Of a stretch of DNA of 15,798 bases, positions 8,023 through 15,372 are shown piece after piece (the stretch's first letter is position 1; the number at the start of each line of letters is the position of its first letter). The DNA lies in the NCBI GenBank assembly GCA_004524595.1, contig SDOA01000101.1, forward strand, positions 1-15,798. The letters are read 5' to 3'. Position numbers and translations under genes: made by a program. The notes beneath the pieces are model-generated. The model was not told the DNA's origin and did no database searches. It saw nothing but the letters and a program-made list of their open reading frames with translations. The stretch comes from Candidatus Thorarchaeota archaeon. GTDB lineage: Archaea; Asgardarchaeota; Thorarchaeia; Thorarchaeales; Thorarchaeaceae.

Positions 8023-9458
8023 TTGAAATCTTGATAGACCCTAAAAAACTGAAACAAATTGCTAATCGTATTGTTGAAGTTGTAGGTAGTGAGAATATTA
8101 CACAATACGAAACCGACATGGTCTTGAATGCTCATGATGCATGGCCTCTTAGTGAAGCTAAGATTCGAGCTGGAGAAATGCTGCCTCTTGCTGACCTTGT
8201 TGTATTCCCTGTAAGTACCCAAGAGGTTTCAAAAATTTTGCAAATCGCAAATGAGTTTGAGATACCTGTGATTCCAGTAGGAGGTGGTGCAGGCACTTGT
8301 GGTGGAACATTACCAGTTTATGGTGGCATGCAACTAGACCTAAAGAGAATGTCTAAGATATATGATATTGATCATCAATCAATGACAGTACGAGTACAAG
8401 CAGGAGTCGTCGGGATAGACCTTGAGGAAGAAGTGAATAGACATGGATACACATTAGGACATACTCCAACATCCCTTCGAGCCTCCAATGTAGGTGGTTT
8501 TATCGCCACACGATCAGGTGGTTCAATGTCTTCTCTTTATGGCAAGATAGAAGACCTCACACTTGGACTTGAATTTGTTTTACCAGACGGTAGTATTATC
8601 GATTGTAAGTCAGTTCCACGACATTCTGTAGGTCCAGACCTGCGTCAATTATTCATTGGGTCTGAAGGTACTTTAGGAGTTATCACTGAGGCTACACTCC
8701 GTTTATTCTTAATTCCTGAAGAGCGACGGTTCAGAAGTTTTTCCTTCAAAGACGTTCATAGTGGTTTAGAGGCAATTCGGAATATATTCAGGGTAGAGAT
8801 CAAACCTTCAATAGTCAGGCTTTATGACCCTGAAGATGCAGCTATGAGCTTTTCAATGCATTTTGAATTTGAAGAAGGTCATTGTGTATTACTTCTCGGT
8901 TTTGATGGCACTCCTGCTCGAATCGATTTGGAAGAGAAGTGTGCAGTTCAGATTTGCGTAGAACATGATGGGACTGATCTTGGCGCAGGCCCCTCAAAAC
9001 GCTGGTTTGAACACCGTTACGATATGTATTATCCCACACGATTAACAACATCTGGTTATGCTATTGGTGATACCATTGATATTGTTGCTACCTATGATAA
9101 ACTAGAGAATGTCTACTGTGCTATGAAAGAAGCTATGGAAGCAAACGATGTCATAGTTATGTCTCACTTTTCCCACATGTATCAGAATGGTGGGAGCATT
9201 TACATGATATTTTTCAGTTCACAACCAGACGCTGAGACAGCTTGGTCTACTTACAAGAAAGTTTGGGATGATGGAGTAGCTGCATGTCTTCGTGAGGGGG
9301 GAACCATGAGTCACCAACATGGAGTAGGTCTCTCAAGAAGTACTTATACCGAGGATGAATTGGGTTCTTCCTTTCAAGTACTACAAGCCATCAAAAATGT
9401 ACTTGACCCAAAGAGCATAATGAATCCCGGTAAACTTGGATTGGGCGTGAGGAAATGA
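8019..9458 (+). CDS. FAD-linked oxidase, AGPS-like / GlcD-family
   Basis: Flavoprotein of the FAD-binding type 4 (PCMH/VAO) fold, 479 residues. Seen: FAD-binding loop IPVGGGAGTCGG (85-96), GHTPTSL (147-153), VGGFIATRSGG (158-168), YGKIEDL (174-180), GPDLRQLFIGSEGTLG (205-220), SIVRLYD (264-270), SIYM (393-396) and SHQHGVG (431-437). These match human alkyl-DHAP synthase (AGPS) more closely than glycolate/lactate oxidase GlcD: AGPS has SHHHGVG, whereas GlcD-type enzymes usually have GEHG. R267 and Y395 fall at AGPS active-site positions by eye alignment; the middle His is Gln433. The start is either GTG 8019, overlapping glpC by 4 bases, or TTG 8031 preceded by GGAGTGAT. It is followed by a GlcF-like protein, which argues for a 2-hydroxyacid or related dehydrogenase because the AGPS reaction is redox-neutral. 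Substrate unknown. Confidence 0.88.
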   Translation: MIEILIDPKKLKQIANRIVEVVGSENITQYETDMVLNAHDAWPLSEAKIRAGEMLPLADLVVFPVSTQEVSKILQIANEFEIPVIPVGGGAGTCGGTLPVYGGMQLDLKRMSKIYDIDHQSMTVRVQAGVVGIDLEEEVNRHGYTLGHTPTSLRASNVGGFIATRSGGSMSSLYGKIEDLTLGLEFVLPDGSIIDCKSVPRHSVGPDLRQLFIGSEGTLGVITEATLRLFLIPEERRFRSFSFKDVHSGLEAIRNIFRVEIKPSIVRLYDPEDAAMSFSMHFEFEEGHCVLLLGFDGTPARIDLEEKCAVQICVEHDGTDLGAGPSKRWFEHRYDMYYPTRLTTSGYAIGDTIDIVATYDKLENVYCAMKEAMEANDVIVMSHFSHMYQNGGSIYMIFFSSQPDAETAWSTYKKVWDDGVAACLREGGTMSHQHGVGLSRSTYTEDELGSSFQVLQAIKNVLDPKSIMNPGKLGLGVRK

Positions 9459-10579
9459 CTTTCAACGAAACAATTACCGAACAGATTCGAATGTGTGCAG
9501 CATGTCCTAAGATGTGTCGACATGTATGCCCCACATTCTTTGCTTGGAGATCCGACTCACCAACTCCTCACGGTCGAGCACTTTTACTTCATCAAGAGAT
9601 ACTTGGAATACGTGATTTAGATGACCGTGGCATAGAGGTTCTTTTTCAATGTCTTGAATGCAGCCATTGCCTCACATTCTGTAAACCTGAAATTGACATT
9701 GCATCGATTGTAGAGGAACGAAGGAAAAGTCTAGTCGCTGAAGGGAGAAGGCCAAAGGGATTAGACGAAATGGCAAATGCCATTCGTGAATTCCATAACC
9801 CTTATTCAGAATCTCATGAATCACGCAATAATTGGTTGAAGACTAACGAACCAAAAGGTACAACCCTCATTTACTTCACAGGTTGCACATCTGTATATCG
9901 TGAGAAGGAGATTGCATCTGATACAATTGAACTGTTAGAATCTTTAGGATTTGGGGTCAAGGTCTCTGCTGACGAATGGTGTTGCGGTTCTCCTTTACTT
10001 CGCACTGGTGATATAGAACTTGGAGCTGAGCTTGCAAGACACAATGTCACAATGTTGAATGAAATGATAGCAGATGAAATTGTTGTGACTTGCCCTGGAT
10101 GTTATCGCGTATTATCAAATGATTATCCCGCTCTTGGTTTTCAATTAAACAAGCCTGTGAAACACATTAGTCAAGTTCTTGTTGAACAATTAGACGATTT
10201 ACAAAGAAATCAGATAGATGCATCTATTACTTACCATGACCCTTGTCATCTTGGGAGGCACTGTAACATCTATGATGAACCTCGTAGTATCATTAACAAG
10301 GTCTCTAAGTTACCTATAATAGAGATGGAACGCCATCGAGAGAATGCCATGTGTTGCGGAAATGGAGCTGGGCTTCGGACACTCTTTTCTGATAAAGCCA
10401 AGAAAATCGGTGCTGAACGAATTCAGCAGGCAGCACTTACTGGGGCAAATATCCTGGTTACCGCCTGCCCTTTCTGCAAGAATATGTTAGCTTCACAATC
10501 GAATGATACTATACTAGTGGTAGATCTGCCTGAATTTATCATGATGACAAAGAGAAGCCGCAAAACCAATATAGATTAA
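9455..10579 (+). CDS. GlcF/HdrD-like iron-sulfur protein with CCG domains
   Basis: Soluble electron-transfer subunit expected to accept electrons from the flavoprotein encoded just before it, as GlcF does for GlcD. The ATG overlaps the upstream stop (ATGA, 4 bases), implying coupled translation. Seen: two cluster motifs, C14-x2-C17-x3-C21-x3-C25-P (slightly atypical spacing) and C66-x2-C69-x2-C72-x3-C76-KP, then two CCG modules with C144, C176-C177, C213-x2-C216 and C264, C300-C301, C338-x2-C341. The 374-residue length is usual for GlcF/LldE-LldF-like or HdrD-like proteins. It is a distant paralogue of the glpC product in this operon. No membrane segment is seen. An HdrD-type role (heterodisulfide or other thiol redox) cannot be excluded, since the CCG modules are complete. 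Confidence 0.88.
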   Translation: MTFNETITEQIRMCAACPKMCRHVCPTFFAWRSDSPTPHGRALLLHQEILGIRDLDDRGIEVLFQCLECSHCLTFCKPEIDIASIVEERRKSLVAEGRRPKGLDEMANAIREFHNPYSESHESRNNWLKTNEPKGTTLIYFTGCTSVYREKEIASDTIELLESLGFGVKVSADEWCCGSPLLRTGDIELGAELARHNVTMLNEMIADEIVVTCPGCYRVLSNDYPALGFQLNKPVKHISQVLVEQLDDLQRNQIDASITYHDPCHLGRHCNIYDEPRSIINKVSKLPIIEMERHRENAMCCGNGAGLRTLFSDKAKKIGAERIQQAALTGANILVTACPFCKNMLASQSNDTILVVDLPEFIMMTKRSRKTNID

Positions 10580-10607
10580 GGAAAACCATCTAGTAGCCGG
10601 GAACATC

Positions 10608-11732
10608 ATGAAGTCTGAAGAACTCCTTCGACTCAAAGTCAGACTCCTCACCGAAGGCGCTACACTTCCTGAGAATGAATGGAGTGGACGTAAAGGCGGT
10701 GCTGGCCCTGTTGGCGGTCGTTACTTCATTTTACCAAACGGGCGTAGCTGTGGTATTCCTATTAGGTCTAAGGAACAGGCTATCCAATTCAACTCCGCAC
10801 CATTAGAGATGACACGAGATCCCTCTGTATGGATCTATGATCACTCAATTCAGCTACGAATAGTGCCGAGACCTCGGTTTTATGATCTGAAGACTGATGA
10901 TGGTATCCCCTATCACCAGATCGCATTACTTCATGGAGATAGAACTCTAGCAACAACTGTCTACCAGTATTGCAGATATTGGGAGAATGGAACTCAATGC
11001 AAATTCTGTACAATCCCTTTTTCATATCAGTCAGGAGACACGATATTAAAAAAAAGTTCTGAACAGATTACCGAGGTGGTTCAGGCTGCTCAAAAGGAAG
11101 GAGTCATAGATAATGTGTTATTGACCACTGGAAGCCCTGATTCTGAAGATATCGGTACTAGTCATATAATTGATATAATTCGGGTAATAAGAAAGGACAG
11201 TTCTATTCCAATTGGAGTCCAATTTGAGCCTCCGGTGGAAGTAACCGATCTTCAAGCTGTGTTTGATGCAGGTGCAAGTGCTGTTGGAATGCATATTGAA
11301 ACTACTGATGAATCTATTCGAGAAGAGATATGTCCAGGTAAATATCACTACGGCTCATTGGCTCTATATAGAACCAACTGGCAAAATGCAATCAAGATTT
11401 TTCCAAAAGGTAACGTAAGTACATTCATACTTCACGGACTAGGTGAGGATTTGCAAGAGTCATTGTTCAAGATCAGAGAACTTGCTGAACTCGGTGTTAT
11501 GCCCGTTGTTGCACCTTTCCGGCCGGCATCTGGAAGTCAACTTTCCAACTATCTACCAAGCTATGTGGGAAAACTTGACGAATCAGTTGAATTCTATAAG
11601 CAAGTTGGAAAGATTCTTTATGAAAATGGGTTGAATCCTGAAAAGACCTTTGCTGGTTGTCATAAGTGTGGAGGATGTACTCCTATTCAGGAAGCATATG
11701 ATTGGTTCGAAGCGATTAACGCCTCACCTTAG
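10608..11732 (+). CDS. Radical SAM protein, MSMEG_0568/Nit1C-like family
   Basis: Radical S-adenosylmethionine enzyme of 374 residues with unknown reaction. Seen: an N-terminal region GRKGGAGPVGG (27-37), VPRPRFYDL (86-94), IALLHG (105-110) and LATTVYQYC, followed by a C122-x8-C131-x2-C134 cluster motif instead of the common C-x3-C-x2-C. LLTTGSPDSED (171-181) resembles the SAM-contact segment. A C-terminal C351-x2-C354-x2-C357 motif could bind a further metal or cluster. From memory, this pattern is that of the MSMEG_0568-type proteins of the Nit1C (nitrilase/cyanide assimilation) gene cluster; no search was run. In that cluster a GNAT gene is also present, as is the case here downstream, but no nitrilase is visible. 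It lies 28 bases after the operon's fifth gene without an obvious terminator, so co-transcription is likely. The ribosome-binding site before ATG 10608 is weak. Confidence 0.82.
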   Translation: MKSEELLRLKVRLLTEGATLPENEWSGRKGGAGPVGGRYFILPNGRSCGIPIRSKEQAIQFNSAPLEMTRDPSVWIYDHSIQLRIVPRPRFYDLKTDDGIPYHQIALLHGDRTLATTVYQYCRYWENGTQCKFCTIPFSYQSGDTILKKSSEQITEVVQAAQKEGVIDNVLLTTGSPDSEDIGTSHIIDIIRVIRKDSSIPIGVQFEPPVEVTDLQAVFDAGASAVGMHIETTDESIREEICPGKYHYGSLALYRTNWQNAIKIFPKGNVSTFILHGLGEDLQESLFKIRELAELGVMPVVAPFRPASGSQLSNYLPSYVGKLDESVEFYKQVGKILYENGLNPEKTFAGCHKCGGCTPIQEAYDWFEAINASP

Positions 11733-11770
11733 AAGTTATAGCCCTGAATGTAGGATATTTTTTGAAGAAT

Positions 11771-12262
11771 ATGTCTGATTTACCAGCTGAAGAAATCCGT
11801 GTAATCGAATTCACTGAAGATGATGCTGAGGAAATATCAGAGCTATTCAAGCAGGTTTGGCCTCTCGCTTCAGAATATCCTCAACATTGGCGTAAAAAGC
11901 GTATGTACTCTCCTGAGCAAGTCATTGCAGATATACATTCAGGTTATCATTATTTTGGAAGCCGCCTTCAAGGACGAATTGTAGGTCTGTATAAAGCAAT
12001 CATCACCGAGGATGGTCTCTATGGTGAGCATCAAACAGTTAGACCTGAATGTCGAGCTACAGGTCTTGCTTCAGCCATGTATATTCAATTTACTGAGTAT
12101 GCTAGAGCTCATGGATGCAAACGAACATATTGTAACATCCTAGTAGGTCAAGGAATCGGAGAGAAGCTCATGAAAAAATATGGTTATCGTCCTTGGGGGG
12201 AACCGTATGAACAAGATGAGGGAATGCTGGTTCAAAAATATGAAAGAATCTTAGATGAGTGA
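11771..12262 (+). CDS. GNAT-family N-acetyltransferase
   Basis: Acetyl-CoA-dependent N-acetyltransferase of 163 residues, target unknown. The GNAT core is recognisable: an N-terminal beta strand and helix (IRVIEFTEDDAEEISELFKQ), a central strand GRIVGLYKAI (68-77), the pyrophosphate-binding loop RATGLA (95-100, the R-x-x-G-x-A motif) starting a helix, and the C-terminal LMKKYGYRPWGE (133-144) typical of motif B. I chose ATG 11771 (MSDLP...) over an in-frame TTG at 11762. The ribosome-binding site is modest (AGGAT 11752-11756 or GAAGA 11764-11768). It lies 38 bases after the radical SAM gene and may act with it, as Nit1C-type clusters also pair such genes, but membership of that particular GNAT subfamily was not verified. 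A protein or small-amine acetyltransferase are both possible. Confidence 0.8.
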   Translation: MSDLPAEEIRVIEFTEDDAEEISELFKQVWPLASEYPQHWRKKRMYSPEQVIADIHSGYHYFGSRLQGRIVGLYKAIITEDGLYGEHQTVRPECRATGLASAMYIQFTEYARAHGCKRTYCNILVGQGIGEKLMKKYGYRPWGEPYEQDEGMLVQKYERILDE

Positions 12263-12336
12263 TATCAGACCACTCCGAAAGACCTTTAGACTAGGCATAA
12301 CGCAGGATTAGTGCTGAACAACTCTGAGGATTCACT

Positions 12337-14004
12337 ATGGACGTCTTCCCAATTCTTGTTGATGGTACTGAAGTTGACACTGGAAAATATACAATCTTCC
12401 CTGACATGGAGAAAGTGATTCAGGATCCTGGTCTAGCAATAGCACTTCAGATGCAATCTGCATCTTCATTTTCACGGTTTATCTTTTCAAAGATACCTGG
12501 TTTGATCCCAAATGACTCCCCAGATATGCGCTTTGTACGTGACTATCGAAAACATCATGGAATTCCACAATATACAAAGGATGAGATAGACGAAGTTGTC
12601 TTTGCAAAGGTCTGTATCTCTCGTGAGGAAGATATCGAAAGAGCCATTTCCGCAGGAGTACGCGACCACAACAAGCTCTACAATCCTTTCAAACTGCCTG
12701 ATATGGGTGTTACACTTGATGAACGAGCAGATGCCCTCCATCAGGCGAGTATTGAATATAAGAAAGCTTGGGGGTCAGTTAGCGAAATTTCTGTCAAGGA
12801 AGGAATGCCTATTAAAACTTTGAAATGGGCGTGGGACCTTGGAGCTTGGAGTGACTACCGAAAATCTGTTGACGAATGGGGAAAATTTCTAGATTTAGTT
12901 GAGGAACCCGGATTAGATGGAGGGAAATCTTTCAGATTCCGTGAACCATATGGTGTAGCTGCTCTCTTTACACCTTATAATGCTCCTATTGCACTTGGAA
13001 TCTTCAGCATCACCTCTTCGATTCTTGCTGGGAACTCCACATTACTCAAACCTCCTGGCAAGGTTCCTTTGAGTACAATTCATTTATCAAATATCTTTCT
13101 GAAGAGTTTCATTAAAAGCGGTTTACCACCCTCAATTCTCCAAGTACTGACTGGCGGTGGTAAACGGATGATGCAACGATTTATGGATGATTCTCGAGTC
13201 AATGCTCTTGTTTGGTATGGCGACAGTGATGTGGGCTTGAGGTTATGGTCTGAAGCTGCTGGTAAAGCAATACAGATGGCTCCGGAACTTGCAGGTAGCG
13301 ATCCTTGTCTTGTCTGGGGAAATGATGTTGATCTTCAAAAAGCAGCAGAAACTATTATTCGCGGCAGGTTTCTTGGAAGTGGACAAGCCTGTATGGCAAT
13401 AAAGCGACTCTTTGTTCAGGAATCACTTCATAATGATTTAGTTTCACTATTAGTTGAGGAAGCAAACAAACTCAAAGCCGGGCTCCCCTCGGATCCTGAG
13501 GTAACCCTCTCTCCCGTAGGATTCACTGCATTATATCTTCTCCTTGATCAGGTGGATGATGCTTTAGCAAAAGGGGCTAAGATTGAGAACGGCGGGTATC
13601 GAATGAACTATCTTGAAGAGAGAGATCCAGCTGGTATATTCTATAAACCAACGATTGTTACAAATGTCAAACTTGACATGCGTTTAATGACCGAGGAAGT
13701 ATTCGCACCGGCATTACCTGTATTTCCTGTAAAAAGTGTTGATGAAGCGATAAAGGTAGCAAATCAATCCCGTTTTGGATTGCGGTCAACTGTAATCTCG
13801 GATGATATCAAGATACGACAGCAATGGGTCAAGGAGATTGAAACTGCAGGCGTTGGAACCAGCGATGATCATGTCTACTACGATCCTTACATGCCTCATC
13901 TTGGTGGGTACAAAGACTCTGGAATAATCGGAGGAAAGTACTTCACAACAATGCTGACTAGGATGAAATATGTTCATGTCGGACCTGATTCGGGTTTTCT
14001 ATAA
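12337..14004 (+). CDS. Aldehyde dehydrogenase superfamily protein with N-terminal insertion
   Basis: NAD(P)-dependent oxidation of an unidentified aldehyde to an acid or thioester. The catalytic set is intact: TPYNAP (N215), LLKPPG cofactor segment (236-241), PELAGSDP (E317), GSGQAC (nucleophile C352), and EEVFAPALPVF (453-463). At 555 residues it is about 70 longer than usual. The extra material lies near the N-terminus: residues 1-28 look like the usual first strands (VDGTEV...), and the familiar helix (SREEDIERAISAG) resumes only at ~95, leaving roughly 60 inserted residues (about 30-90). TGAGGAT (12325-12331) precedes the ATG by 5 bases. The gene follows the GNAT gene after 74 bases. In context an aldehyde from glycerol or lactate-type metabolism (glyceraldehyde, lactaldehyde) is plausible, but specificity cannot be read. 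The C-terminal HLGGYKDSGIIGG matches the oligomerisation end of the family. Confidence 0.9.
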   Translation: MDVFPILVDGTEVDTGKYTIFPDMEKVIQDPGLAIALQMQSASSFSRFIFSKIPGLIPNDSPDMRFVRDYRKHHGIPQYTKDEIDEVVFAKVCISREEDIERAISAGVRDHNKLYNPFKLPDMGVTLDERADALHQASIEYKKAWGSVSEISVKEGMPIKTLKWAWDLGAWSDYRKSVDEWGKFLDLVEEPGLDGGKSFRFREPYGVAALFTPYNAPIALGIFSITSSILAGNSTLLKPPGKVPLSTIHLSNIFLKSFIKSGLPPSILQVLTGGGKRMMQRFMDDSRVNALVWYGDSDVGLRLWSEAAGKAIQMAPELAGSDPCLVWGNDVDLQKAAETIIRGRFLGSGQACMAIKRLFVQESLHNDLVSLLVEEANKLKAGLPSDPEVTLSPVGFTALYLLLDQVDDALAKGAKIENGGYRMNYLEERDPAGIFYKPTIVTNVKLDMRLMTEEVFAPALPVFPVKSVDEAIKVANQSRFGLRSTVISDDIKIRQQWVKEIETAGVGTSDDHVYYDPYMPHLGGYKDSGIIGGKYFTTMLTRMKYVHVGPDSGFL

Positions 14005-14070
14005 TTAAATCATGAAAATGAGAATATTGAATAACAGATAACACTTCGAAAAAGCGGAATGAGTACATGA

Positions 14071-15372
14071 ATGTCAACAAGAGATGGTGCGATTACTGCA
14101 CTTGTTCAATTTGATACATCCTCAACGTCAATGAAAGCAATTCTTCGTGAATTGCAAACTACATCCACTGATTCTCCTGAATTCCTAATAAAAACGCACT
14201 TCTTACCTCTCTCAGTAATCAAACGACGAAATACCATAGATTATTTACTAATACGAACTTTGGATCTTAAGAACATACTTGACCTGGATATTCGTGAAAG
14301 AAATACTCTACGTCTTTTGCTCTACGAAACTAAATGGTTAGGTCTGAGATTAAATCATGCACTATCTATTTATCCTCAAATAAAACCCAACCATGTTAAA
14401 GCAATAAAACACGCAATTGAAACTGATTTAGACTCGGCAGTTGAGAATCTTGCCACTGTCAATAAATTAAGTCTTAAATTCTCTCACCCTACCTTTCTTG
14501 TGAAAACACTATTGGATAATCTTCCTTTAGATGAAACCATACAATTGCTAAAAAAAAATAATGAGAATAGAACCTATTACGTGCGCTTAAACAGGCTCCT
14601 TTGCACTGATTCTTCCATCCTTGATTCTTTTGAGAATGTAAAACTGATGAAAGAAGATAATTTTGATGGGCTCTTTCGAGTAATTGAGGGAATTGAAACT
14701 ATCATCGCGTCAAAGTTGTTCCAAGAAGGATATCTATTGATTCAAGACAAAGCAAGTATTCTTGCAGTTGAAGCATTAGACCCTCAATCCAATCAGATAA
14801 TATGGGATTCTTGTGCAGCTCCCGGAATGAAAACGCAGCTAATTACGGAAAAGCTGAAAGGCACAGGAAAGATAATCGCTACCGATGTATACCGCGACAG
14901 AGTAGTGGGAGCTCGTAATCGTTCTTTCAATCTTGGAGCTAGTCAGATTGAATGGGTGCAATCAGATTCCACTAATCCCACTATTCTTGATGCTGACAAA
15001 ATACTAATCGATGCTCCTTGTACTTCTACAGGCATTCTTCAATCATATCCATCATTCAAATGGCGTTTGAACAAAGACACTCTATTCTCACTGATGACTA
15101 TTCAACACAAATTATTGGATGGAATAATTAATCGATATGCACAACGACCTGGAACAGAAATTGTATTTTCTACGTGTTCGATTCTTCCACACGAAGGTGA
15201 ATCTCAAATTGATTCCATTTTGACTAAACATAGAATAGAGCTCCTTGACCCAATACTGCCAAATGCTACGGGATACAAGGGTTTCAAGTGTTCTACTAAA
15301 GTGACCAGACTTTTACCGCACAGACATGATACTAGTGGCTTTTTCATTGCTCGTCTAAGAATCATGCACTGA
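14071..15372 (+). CDS. RNA (cytosine-5) methyltransferase, RsmB/NSUN family
   Basis: S-adenosylmethionine-dependent methyltransferase making 5-methylcytosine in rRNA or tRNA. The 433-residue product has an all-helical N-terminal part (about 1-130, with RERNTLRLLLYETKWL) compatible with the NusB-like domain of bacterial RsmB, then a Rossmann methyltransferase domain: SAM motif I DSCAAPGMKT (246-255), motif IV DAPCTSTG (C317, where DAPCSGTG is usual) and motif VI FSTCSILPHEGE with the catalytic C369. The C-terminal RLLPHRHDTSGFF (413-425) is also typical. Both cysteines needed for covalent catalysis and release are present, so it should be active. The ATG at 14071 has only a weak ribosome-binding site; the 66-base AT-rich gap before it could hold its own promoter. 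It appears unrelated to the metabolic operon upstream. Confidence 0.88.
   Translation: MSTRDGAITALVQFDTSSTSMKAILRELQTTSTDSPEFLIKTHFLPLSVIKRRNTIDYLLIRTLDLKNILDLDIRERNTLRLLLYETKWLGLRLNHALSIYPQIKPNHVKAIKHAIETDLDSAVENLATVNKLSLKFSHPTFLVKTLLDNLPLDETIQLLKKNNENRTYYVRLNRLLCTDSSILDSFENVKLMKEDNFDGLFRVIEGIETIIASKLFQEGYLLIQDKASILAVEALDPQSNQIIWDSCAAPGMKTQLITEKLKGTGKIIATDVYRDRVVGARNRSFNLGASQIEWVQSDSTNPTILDADKILIDAPCTSTGILQSYPSFKWRLNKDTLFSLMTIQHKLLDGIINRYAQRPGTEIVFSTCSILPHEGESQIDSILTKHRIELLDPILPNATGYKGFKCSTKVTRLLPHRHDTSGFFIARLRIMH

Noticed and set aside
11758..11763. T-run before the GNAT gene as a terminator
   Set aside because: Only six T residues with no hairpin, directly before a start codon; too weak to call.
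14551..14562. Run of nine A residues in the methyltransferase gene as programmed slippage
   Set aside because: No alternative product is evident and all catalytic motifs lie downstream in the same frame.
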